Shown in pieces: positions 1-7,376 of a stretch of 64,000 bases of DNA. Below the pieces are notes generated by a model. The model was given only the letters and a program-made list of their open reading frames with translations, did not search any database and was not told the DNA's origin. Made by a program: the position numbers and the translations under genes. The first letter of the stretch is position 1. Every line of letters begins with the position of its first letter. The DNA is from Streptomyces chrestomyceticus JCM 4735 (GTDB taxonomy: Bacteria; Actinomycetota; Actinomycetes; Streptomycetales; Streptomycetaceae): positions 1,116,001 through 1,180,000 of the forward strand of contig NZ_BHZC01000001.1 in assembly GCF_003865135.1 (NCBI RefSeq). Reading direction: 5' to 3'.

Positions 1-154
1 CGGGGATGTTCTTCGTGTATCCGGCGGCCTCCGCGGCGCGACCGCCGCGGTCCTTGCCGTCGTCCTTCGCCGGTCCGCCGCCGCAACCTGCCAGCAGGAC
101 CAGTCCCATCGTGGCCAGTGTCGCCCTTCGTACCATGCAGCACGCAGTTCGCAT
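1..154 (-). CDS. Lipoprotein, N-terminal fragment (runs off the window)
   Basis: Only the first ~51 codons are present. The translation shows a basic N-region, a hydrophobic stretch and a lipobox LLAGC followed by glycines and a charged linker (KDDGKDRGG). That is the layout of a lipid-anchored extracytoplasmic protein. Such proteins are often solute-binding proteins, but the functional domain lies outside the window. I chose the ATG at 154 because GGGAG sits just before it; in-frame ATGs at 163 and 136 are possible. It is divergent from the ABC exporter that begins at 424, so the two may share a control region. The substrate cannot be inferred. Confidence 0.5.
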   Translation of the reverse strand, partial: MRTACCMVRRATLATMGLVLLAGCGGGPAKDDGKDRGGRAAEAAGYTKNIP

Positions 155-423
155 GGCTCCCATGGTCGCACCCGGACAGCGCGTACAGGCCGTACGACGC
201 CGGCCTGTTGCGTGCGCCCCGCGCGGAAAACCGGTTGAACCGGAGCACGGTGGCACGCCAGTCTTCCATGGCTCCCCCGAAGCAGCGTCCTTCCTCCTGC
301 CCGCGCGCCCGTACGGCGCCCGGCACTCCCCACCACGCCACGGGGCCGATCACCGGGCCTCCGTTCGACACCCGGCCACGTTCGATCCCGATGCGTCGCC
401 ATCCGAACCGAACTTTGGACATC

Positions 424-2343
424 ATGCACATTCGCGATCTTCCTCATGCCGATCCAGGAGTCCCGGACGTCCGCTCCGGGGGCCACCTGCTCCGGTGGCT
501 CTACCGGAAGCAGCTCGGCGGCCAGACCAAGGCGCTGTGCTGGGGGCTGGTGCACACCGGCGGTGTGGCCTCCTTCCCCGTCCCGGTGGGTATCGCGGTG
601 CAGGCCGTCGTGGACCGTTCCGGTTCCCGGCTGCTGCTCGCGGGCGGACTGTTGCTGCTGCTCGGCGCCCTGGTCGCGGTCGGCGACGTGATGCTGCACC
701 GCGCCGCGATCACCAACTGGATCACGTCGGTGGCCCGCCTCCAGCAGTTGCTGGCCCGTAAGACGACGGAACTGGGGGCCACCATGACCCGGCGGGTCGC
801 CGCCGGTGAGGTCGTCGCCGTGAGCACCGGAGACCTGGAGAAGATCGGCTGGTTCGTCGAGGCCGTCTCCCGGTTCGGCGCCGCGGCGCTCACCTCCGTC
901 GGCGTCTGCGTGGCCCTGGTGGTCTACCAGCCCGTGCTGGGCGTGGTGGTGGCCGTCGGCGTACCCGTACTGGCCCTCGCCGTACTGCCGCTGCTGCCGC
1001 CCGCGACCCGCCGCGCCGACGAACAGCGCGACAAGGCGGGCCGGGCCACCGAACTGGCCTCCGACACCGTCGCGGGCCTGCGCGTCCTGCGCGGCATCGG
1101 CGGCGAGGAACTCTTCCTCGGCCGCTACCGGAGCGCGTCCCAGGACGTCCGCCGGGCCGCCGTGCGCAGTGCCCGCATGTGGTCCATGATCTCCGCCGTC
1201 CAGGTCGTCCTGCCGGGGCTGCTGCTGATCGCGGTGGTCTGGTACGGGGCCGGGCTCGCGCTCGACGGCCGGGTCGGGGTCGGCGAACTGGTCACCGTGT
1301 ACAGCGCGGTGACGTTCCTGCTCTACCCCTTGCGGCACTTCGAAGAGATCGCGATGGCCTACTCCTTCTCCAAGCCGTCCGCCAAACGCGCCGCGCGCGT
1401 CCTGGCGTTGAGCCGTCCCGCCGAAGGGCGCATCGACGCCGTGGCCGGAGCGCTCGGCGGCGACCTGTACGACCCGGTCACCGGACTGTGCGCGCCGAGC
1501 GGGCGGCTGACCGCCGTGGTGTGCGGCGACCCGGACGCGGCGGGACGGCTCGCCGACCGGCTCGGCGGCCACCCCGCCGACGCGCCGGACGGCACCCCGT
1601 CGGTCCTGCTGGGCGGCACCGCCCTGGACGATGTGCCACGCGACGCCGCCCGTACCGCCGTACTCGTCCAGGACAAGGACCCCGTCCTGCTCTCCGGGAC
1701 GCTCGGTGAGCTGCTGGACATCCCGTCCTCCGGATCCGTACGGGCCGAGGACGCGCTGGCGGCGGCGCAGTGCGGCGACGTGCTGGCCGCGCTGGCGCAG
1801 GGCTCGGCAGACGATTCCGGCGACCCGATGCGCACCCACATCACCGAGCGCGGCCGGTCCCTGTCGGGCGGGCAGCGGCAGCGGCTGGCACTGGCCAGGT
1901 CGCTGGTCACCGACCCGGAGGTGCTGGTACTGGACGAGCCCACCAGCGCCGTCGACTCGCACACCGAGGCCCGGATCGGGGACGGGCTGCGCGCGCTGCG
2001 CACCGGCCGCACGACCGTGGTCCTGACCTCCAGCCCGCTGCTGCTGGACCGCGCCGAACGGGTGGTCTTCCTCGACGCCGACCAGGTCGCGGGCGTCGGC
2101 ACGCACCGCGAACTCCTGCACTCCGTCCCGGCGTACCGGGCCGTGGTGACCCGGGAGACCGAGGAGGACGCCGGGCCGGTGGGTGCGCCGGTGGGTGGTG
2201 CTGCGGGCGTGGCGGTGGGCGCTCCGGCGGCGTCCGGCGGGGGTTTCGCCCGTAACGGCACCGGCCAGATCGACCGGCCGGACCGGACCGGCCGACCCGA
2301 CAAGACCCATCGGACCGGCCAGATCGAGGAGTCTCAATGTTGA
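424..2343 (+). CDS. ABC exporter subunit 1 (TMD-NBD half transporter, degenerate Walker A)
   Basis: A 639-residue half transporter: about six membrane segments in residues ~30-320, then an ATPase domain. The signature LSGGQ (480-484) and Walker B VLVLDEP (500-506) are canonical. The Walker A position reads CGDPDAAGR (367-375), without the GxGKS lysine, and the H-loop histidine is replaced (TSSP, ~535-538). This subunit therefore cannot form an ATP site alone; it supplies the good signature to the partner at 3761. The start is the first ATG giving a normal N-terminus; its ribosome site is weak. The last codons (ESQC, stop) come from the junction with the IS110 element. Without the insertion the frame would run 16 codons further, to TAA at 3741-3743. 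Substrate unknown. Confidence 0.85.
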   Translation: MHIRDLPHADPGVPDVRSGGHLLRWLYRKQLGGQTKALCWGLVHTGGVASFPVPVGIAVQAVVDRSGSRLLLAGGLLLLLGALVAVGDVMLHRAAITNWITSVARLQQLLARKTTELGATMTRRVAAGEVVAVSTGDLEKIGWFVEAVSRFGAAALTSVGVCVALVVYQPVLGVVVAVGVPVLALAVLPLLPPATRRADEQRDKAGRATELASDTVAGLRVLRGIGGEELFLGRYRSASQDVRRAAVRSARMWSMISAVQVVLPGLLLIAVVWYGAGLALDGRVGVGELVTVYSAVTFLLYPLRHFEEIAMAYSFSKPSAKRAARVLALSRPAEGRIDAVAGALGGDLYDPVTGLCAPSGRLTAVVCGDPDAAGRLADRLGGHPADAPDGTPSVLLGGTALDDVPRDAARTAVLVQDKDPVLLSGTLGELLDIPSSGSVRAEDALAAAQCGDVLAALAQGSADDSGDPMRTHITERGRSLSGGQRQRLALARSLVTDPEVLVLDEPTSAVDSHTEARIGDGLRALRTGRTTVVLTSSPLLLDRAERVVFLDADQVAGVGTHRELLHSVPAYRAVVTRETEEDAGPVGAPVGGAAGVAVGAPAASGGGFARNGTGQIDRPDRTGRPDKTHRTGQIEESQC

Positions 2344-2345
2344 AG

Positions 2346-3548
2346 TCAAGCCGCTTGCGTGGCCGGTGGAACGGAGGTGAAGACCCGTCCGTCACGCAGC
2401 AGCGCCCACAGCACCCCGGCTCGTCGGCGGGCCAGGGCGATGACGGCCTGAACGTGCTTGCAGCCCTCGCCGCGCTTCTTGAGGTAGAAGTCCCGGTTCG
2501 GTCCCTTGCGCATCATGCTGGTCTGCGCGGACATGTAGAACACCCTGCGCAGGCGGCGACTGTAGCGCTTGGGCCGGTGCAGGTTGCCGGTGCGCCGGCC
2601 CGAGTCACGCGGGACCGGTACGAGTCCGGCCGCCGAGGCCAGGTGGCCTGCGTCTGCGTAGGCCGACAGGTCGCCGGCCGCGACGGCGAACTCCGCCCCG
2701 AGTATCGGTCCCATGCCGGGCAGCGACTCGATGATCTCGGCCTGCGGGTGATCACGGAACGCCTCTCGGATCTGCTTGTCGATCCGCTTCAGACGATCAT
2801 CCAGGGCCAGGATCTGCGTGGCCAGCTCGGCCACGATCTGCGCGGCGACGTCCTCGCCGGGCAGGGCGGTCTGCTGGGCTTGAGCAGCCTCCAGGGCGGT
2901 TGCCGCGACGGCGTCGGCGCCGCGGACGCTCCGGTTGGCCAGCCAGGCAGTCAGTCTTGCCCGGCCGCGGCGGCGGATGGCAGCCGGGGTCTGGTAGCCC
3001 GTCAGCAGGATCAACGCGCCTTTGTGCGAGCTGTAGTCGAAGGCACGCTCCAGGGCGGGGAAGACGCCAGTCAGCACATCGCGCAGACGGTTGATCATCC
3101 GCACCCGATCGGCCACGAGGTCCGTGCGGTGGGCAGTCAGCAGGGCCAGATCGGCAGCCAGCTGGGCGGGCACGTCGATGGTGGCGAAGTCCCTGCGGTG
3201 GCGGGCGGTCTCAGCGATCACGTAGGCGTCACGGGCGTCGGTCTTGGCCTCGCCCCGGTAGGCGCCGGACATGCGGTTGACCGTGCGGCCGGGCACGTAG
3301 ACAGCCTGTTGGCCGTGCGCTGCGAGCAGGGCCAACAGCAAGGCGGAGGACGTGCCGCAGATGTCCACCGCCCAGGACACCTTGTCCGCCAGGTCCAGGA
3401 TCTCGCCGAGCGCGGTCAGGATCGCCGACTCGTCGTTGTCGATCTTCTTCGACCACAGGGTCGCGCCGGTCTCGTCGACCACCGCCGCCCAGTGGTGGCT
3501 CTTGCCTGCGTCGATACCGGCCCAGACCCGGGCCCGTCGCTCGCTCAC
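2346..3548 (-). CDS. IS110-family transposase (DEDD/Transposase_20)
   Basis: A 400-residue recombinase. The N-terminal RuvC-like DEDD domain starts with WAGIDAGKSHHW and carries GEAKTDARDAYVIAE near residue 105. The C-terminal Transposase_20 domain begins at IESLPGMGPILG and contains AAGLVPVPRDSG, where the serine is in the position expected of the IS110 nucleophile. I chose GTG at 3548 because GAGGAGGGG lies immediately upstream; the frame remains open further upstream but lacks a ribosome site. Full length, no internal stops or frameshift, so probably active. Known family role: RNA-guided recombination through a circular intermediate. Confidence 0.9.
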   Translation of the reverse strand: MSERRARVWAGIDAGKSHHWAAVVDETGATLWSKKIDNDESAILTALGEILDLADKVSWAVDICGTSSALLLALLAAHGQQAVYVPGRTVNRMSGAYRGEAKTDARDAYVIAETARHRRDFATIDVPAQLAADLALLTAHRTDLVADRVRMINRLRDVLTGVFPALERAFDYSSHKGALILLTGYQTPAAIRRRGRARLTAWLANRSVRGADAVAATALEAAQAQQTALPGEDVAAQIVAELATQILALDDRLKRIDKQIREAFRDHPQAEIIESLPGMGPILGAEFAVAAGDLSAYADAGHLASAAGLVPVPRDSGRRTGNLHRPKRYSRRLRRVFYMSAQTSMMRKGPNRDFYLKKRGEGCKHVQAVIALARRRAGVLWALLRDGRVFTSVPPATQAA

Positions 3549-3697
3549 TCGCCCCTCCTCGCGTCGCACGGCACGCCGTCGGCCCGAGGAACACCCCGCT
3601 GTCATCTCCGTAATCAGCGACCGCACGAAGCGCGCACATCTCAATCAGCAGCCGGGGCGCCCCGGAGGACCGGGCGGCCACTCCTCGGAAGCCACTG
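3549..3697 (-). ncRNA. Candidate IS110 bridge RNA region
   Basis: This is the non-coding end upstream of the transposase, where IS110-group elements encode a bispecific bridge RNA. On the minus strand it contains ATTGAGA (plus 3639-3645). That string also spans the inferred insertion core and its downstream flank (plus 2332-2338, reading CATTGAGACTCC on the minus strand). A target-guide match is expected there, but seven bases can also match by chance. The fold was not computed; RNA limits are unknown. Confidence 0.4.
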
Positions 3698-3760
3698 ATG
3701 GCAAGAACGCATAAGCCACACCCGGCCCTCCCGGGCCGCCTAACAACTTACGGAGAGCGC

Positions 3761-5542
3761 ATGATCGGCCTGGCGCCACCGGAGCACGACCCGGACGCCC
3801 CGCGGACGGCCACGACCCTGCCGGTCGGCTCGCCCGCGACCGTACGCGCCTACGTGGGCGGGCTGATCCGTCGGCACCGGCGCGCCTTCGTCCTGCTGGT
3901 GACCGTGAACGCGGTCGCCGTGGTCGCCTCCATGGTCGGCCCGTACCTGCTCGGCGGGCTGGTCGAGGACCTGGGCGCCGGGGCCCGCGACCTCCATCTG
4001 CCGGTGGTCGTCGCCCTGTTCGTCCTCGCGCTGGCCGTCCAGACCGTGTTCGTACGCCTGGTACGGCTGCGCGGCGCGATGCTCGGCGAGGAGATGCTGG
4101 CCGACCTGCGCGAGGACTTCCTCGTACGGTCCGTGGCCCTGCCGCCGGGCGTGCTGGAACGGGCCGGGACCGGCGACCTGCTGTCCCGCATCACGACGGA
4201 CATCGACCGGCTGTCCGAGGCGATGCGCGAGGCGGTGCCGCAGCTTTCCATCGGCGTGGTCTGGATCGTGCTGCTGCTCGGCGGCATGACCGTCACCGCG
4301 CCCCCGCTGGCGCTGTCCGTCCTGGTCGCCCTGCCGGTCCTGCTCGTCGGCTGCCGCTGGTACTTCAAGCGGGCCCCGCACGCCTACCGCTCCGAGGCGG
4401 CCGGGTACGCCGCGGTCTCGGCGGCGCTGACCGAGTCGGTGGACGCGGGCCGCACCATCGAGGCGCACCGGCTCGGCGAACGGCGCGTCAAACTGTCCGA
4501 ACGCCGGATCCGCGAGTGGACCCAATGGGAGCGCTACACCCTCTACCTCCGCTCGGTGCTCTTCCCGGTCGTCAACGTCACGCACGTACTGATCCTGGCC
4601 GCGGTGCTGCTGCTCGGCGGCGTGTTCGTGCTGCGCGGCTGGATCACGCCCGGCCAACTGACGACGGGCGCGCTGCTCGCGCAGATGATGAGCGAGCCCG
4701 TGTCGATGATCCTGCGCTGGTACGACGAGCTCCAGATCGCGCAGGTCTCCATCGCGCGGCTGGTGGGCGTACGGGAGATCGAACCGGACGCCGCCGACGA
4801 GCGGACGGAACCGTCGGGGCGGGAGGTACGGGCCGAGGACGTGCGGTTCGGCTACCGCACCGGTGTCGACGTCCTGCACGAGGTCTCCCTGCGGGTCCGT
4901 CCCGGGACGCGGATGGCACTGGTCGGACCGTCCGGCGCGGGCAAGTCGACCCTCGGGCGGCTGCTCGCCGGGATCTACGCGCCGCGCACCGGCGAGATCA
5001 CACTCGGCGGCGCGGAGCTGTCCCGGATGCCGGCGGAGCGGGTGCGTGCGCACGTCGCGCTGGTCAACCAGGAGCACCACGTCTTCGTGGGCTCGCTGCG
5101 CGACAACCTGCTGCTGGCCCGTACGAACGCCGAGGACACGGAACTGTGGGCCGCGCTCGGCGCGGTCGACGCGGACGACTGGGCGCGGGCCCTGAAGGCG
5201 GGCCTGGACACCGAGGTCGGCTCGGGCGGCCACACCCTGACACCGGCCCAGGCCCAGCAGATCGCCCTGGCCCGGCTGGTGCTCGCCGACCCGCACACCC
5301 TCGTCCTCGACGAGGCGACCTCACTGCTGGACCCGCGCGCGGCCCGGCACCTGGAGCGCTCGCTGGGCCGGGTCCTGGACGGCCGTACGGTCGTGGCCAT
5401 CGCGCACCGGCTGCACACCGCGCACGACGCGGACGTGATCGCGGTGGTCGAGGAGGGCCGGATCAGCGAACTCGGCAGCCACGACGACCTGGTCGCGGCG
5501 GACGGTGCGTATGCGGCGCTGTGGCGGTCCTGGCACGGGTAG
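3761..5542 (+). CDS. ABC exporter subunit 2 (TMD-NBD half transporter, degenerate signature)
   Basis: A 593-residue half transporter with a membrane domain (~residues 40-310) and ATPase domain. Walker A GPSGAGKST (389-397), Walker B LVLDEA (E518) and H-loop histidine (H549) are intact. The ABC signature is LTPAQ (493-497) instead of LSGGQ. Defects are complementary to the subunit at 424, the pattern of heterodimeric exporters with one working and one degenerate ATP site. Start chosen at ATG 3761, five bases after GGAG. An in-frame ATG at 3698 abuts the IS110 element. If the ancestral sequence is restored, that ATG would follow a GAGGAG at 2326-2331, so it is a credible original start. Confidence 0.85.
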   Translation: MIGLAPPEHDPDAPRTATTLPVGSPATVRAYVGGLIRRHRRAFVLLVTVNAVAVVASMVGPYLLGGLVEDLGAGARDLHLPVVVALFVLALAVQTVFVRLVRLRGAMLGEEMLADLREDFLVRSVALPPGVLERAGTGDLLSRITTDIDRLSEAMREAVPQLSIGVVWIVLLLGGMTVTAPPLALSVLVALPVLLVGCRWYFKRAPHAYRSEAAGYAAVSAALTESVDAGRTIEAHRLGERRVKLSERRIREWTQWERYTLYLRSVLFPVVNVTHVLILAAVLLLGGVFVLRGWITPGQLTTGALLAQMMSEPVSMILRWYDELQIAQVSIARLVGVREIEPDAADERTEPSGREVRAEDVRFGYRTGVDVLHEVSLRVRPGTRMALVGPSGAGKSTLGRLLAGIYAPRTGEITLGGAELSRMPAERVRAHVALVNQEHHVFVGSLRDNLLLARTNAEDTELWAALGAVDADDWARALKAGLDTEVGSGGHTLTPAQAQQIALARLVLADPHTLVLDEATSLLDPRAARHLERSLGRVLDGRTVVAIAHRLHTAHDADVIAVVEEGRISELGSHDDLVAADGAYAALWRSWHG

Positions 5543-5962
5543 GGGGCTGTGGGGAGAGGGTGAGGCGGAGAGGGGTGAGGCGGAGCGGCTCGGTGCGGGG
5601 CGCGAGGCGAGCAGGCCCCGGGGTCCGGTGGCGGCTGTCGGGGCCCGGGGGCCGGCGGCGGCTGTCGGGGCCGAGAGCCGCCGGTGGCGCTGCGGGTCGG
5701 GTCGACGGTGGTCACACCGACCCGGAAATGCCGTGGAGGCCGGACAGCGTCGGGCTCCGCCTCCGGCCTTCGAAGATGATCGAGTGGCCCATGGCGGCCC
5801 CGCCCGCCGCCGGGCCCGGGGAAACGGCTCCCCGGGTGACGAGCAGGTCCGCGCGGGTACGGTCCCGGCCGGTGAGCGGGGCCGCCCCCGGCCCGCAGAG
5901 CGATCCCGGCTTCGGTGAGCCGGTGGGAGGTAAGAGCCGTCAGACACATACGGCTGTCTCCC

Positions 5963-6050
5963 TTCACCGGTACGGTCAGGCCATCGGTGGGAGCGGGAGG
6001 CCGGCGCCTTCACCGGCACGGTCCGGCCCTCGGCGGGAGCGGGAGGCCGG
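5963..6050. repeat. Imperfect direct repeat, two 42-bp copies, period 46 bp
   Basis: Copies lie at 5963-6004 and 6009-6050, each beginning TTCACCGG and ending GGGAGGCCGG. They differ at four of 42 positions, all towards C in the second copy. Confidence 0.85.
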
Positions 6051-6296
6051 GGGCCGCCACTACCGCGGTGAGCACCGCGGCGGGCAGAGCCATCTCGTTC
6101 CTCCCTGTTCCTCGTCATGGCGGTCGTCCGGGACATCGCAGCCCGAGCCGTCGCCGTGCTACCCCGCCCGGGAGCGACAGCGAAGCGGCGCAACGGGCCT
6201 GGCCTGGCGGAAGGGCCGACGATCAAGAACCGGACGCGCCACCGGCGGGGCCGTCGGGCCGTCGGGCTTTCCGGCTGCCGACCCGCCGGGCGCCGG

Positions 6297-6352
6297 GCCG
6301 CCAGGCCGCCAGGCCGCCAGGCCGCCAGGCCGCCAGGCCGCCAGGCCGCCAG
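6297..6352. repeat. 8-bp tandem repeat, seven copies
   Basis: Seven perfect head-to-tail copies of GCCGCCAG. The unit is not a multiple of three and no gene spans it. Copy number is likely to vary by replication slippage. Confidence 0.9.
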
Positions 6353-6438
6353 GAGGATCTGACACCACCTGCCGTGCCGTCCGCCCACCCCGTCCGTCTG
6401 TCCTCGACACCGTCCGGTCCGCGCGGCCCCGCCGCCCG

Positions 6439-7230
6439 TCAGATGTAGCCCAGCGCCCCCAGCGCTCCGATGCCGCCCAGCAGCATGAACGCGGGCATCA
6501 GCACCTTCAGCTCCACCCAGCTTCCGGCGCGGAACCGCATGCCCTTCGGCGGGCCGAGCGGGTACCAGCGCTTGCGGCCGATCGGTATGGGCCACAGGAT
6601 CGGGCAGCCGGAGACGGTCAGCGCGTCGCCGATGTCGTGGACCAGCGCGCCGAGCACGATCGGCAGGCCCAGCCACAGGTACTCCTGGCCGGGCTCGGTG
6701 AACAGCCAGCCCGCCCCGTTGCCCGGCTGGTCCAGAACTCCGGCGAGGATCCAGGCCGACGCGGCGCCCAGCAGCCACACCAGGACGTCGCTGGAGACCC
6801 GGGCCGCCCGCCACAGCAGCCCTTCGATGGCCAGCACCATGTGGACGAAGAGGATGCCGAGCACCGCCCAGCGGCCGCCCTGGACCGCCAGGAGGGACAT
6901 CCCGGCGCCGACCAGGACCGCCCACACCCACGTATGGGTGAGGGTGCGGTGGCCGCCGTTGCGGTTCGAGTCGCCGCGCATCTTCGTGGCCTTGTAGACC
7001 GCGTGCGAGATGGTGTCGACGACGCCGCACACCGTTCGGGAGAGCGGTCCGAAGGCACGGGATATCGTGGCCGACTTGTGGTCCAGGTCGGGGGCGAGTG
7101 CCGCGCCGGCGCTGATCAGTGCGCCGACGACGAGCACCGGCCAGGGCATCGGATATCCTGCGGCCGCCGTCGCCGCACCCACCCCCAGCCAGGCCGCGGC
7201 GCCGGACAGCGAGTGCGCCGGTCCCATCAT
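6439..7230 (-). CDS. Membrane-bound metal-dependent hydrolase, DUF457/YdjM family
   Basis: 263 residues with several hydrophobic segments. Conserved histidine/aspartate clusters typical of the family are visible: GPAHS at the N-terminus, APDLDH near residue 47, GGHRTLTH near residue 92 and VHDIGD near residue 213. These would form a metal site at the membrane. The cellular substrate of this family is not established. The start at 7230 has a second ATG codon immediately after it; either may be used. Convergent with the repeat-rich spacer and divergent from the helicase at 7377, with ~146 bp between starts. Confidence 0.8.
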   Translation of the reverse strand: MMGPAHSLSGAAAWLGVGAATAAAGYPMPWPVLVVGALISAGAALAPDLDHKSATISRAFGPLSRTVCGVVDTISHAVYKATKMRGDSNRNGGHRTLTHTWVWAVLVGAGMSLLAVQGGRWAVLGILFVHMVLAIEGLLWRAARVSSDVLVWLLGAASAWILAGVLDQPGNGAGWLFTEPGQEYLWLGLPIVLGALVHDIGDALTVSGCPILWPIPIGRKRWYPLGPPKGMRFRAGSWVELKVLMPAFMLLGGIGALGALGYI

Positions 7231-7376
7231 GGTCGTTCCCCATCCCGGATCGATCTGGACGTCTTGCTCGGATCCCGGATCTCTGACGCCGGGTCGGCGA
7301 CACAGCGTAGCGTCAGATGATCTAGGTCTGACCCGCCGGTTGTCCGATCCGGACCACGGGAAGGCAGTATGGGGGC

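Larger units (their letters stand above)
2340..3697 (-). mobile_element. IS110-family insertion sequence
   Basis: About 1.36 kb carrying one DEDD-type transposase on the minus strand, inserted between the two ABC exporter genes. The limits were inferred from flanks: ATG occurs at 2337-2339 and again at 3698-3700, and removing one copy plus the element rejoins the exporter genes in a sensible arrangement. No terminal inverted repeats are visible, as expected for IS110. The transposase stop lies only ~6 bases from the inferred downstream end, whereas ~150 bases are non-coding on its upstream side. That asymmetry matches the IS110 subgroup, which carries its guide RNA upstream of the transposase. 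End positions are good to a few bases only. Confidence 0.8.
5543..6438. other. Gene-free, repeat-rich spacer (~0.9 kb)
   Basis: No reading frame here has coding character. The stretch holds a strong hairpin at 5815-5836 (CCCGGGGA/TCCCCGGG arms, six-base loop, no T-tract), a 46-bp-period direct repeat at 5963-6050 and an 8-bp tandem repeat at 6297-6352. It separates the ABC exporter from a convergent membrane hydrolase. I looked for riboswitch signatures (cobalamin, TPP) and saw none. Confidence 0.6.

Noticed and set aside
5690..5960. Possible cobalamin or other riboswitch in the spacer
   Set aside because: The conserved cores of known classes are absent and no downstream vitamin gene exists on either strand.
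6297..6352. CRISPR-like repeat
   Set aside because: Units are 8 bp head-to-tail with no spacers and no cas genes.
4516..7320. Plus-strand open frame of 934 codons running from ABC subunit 2 through the spacer into the DUF457 gene
   Set aside because: Crosses two real genes in wrong frames, has low-complexity Arg/Gly/Pro translation and no recognisable domain.
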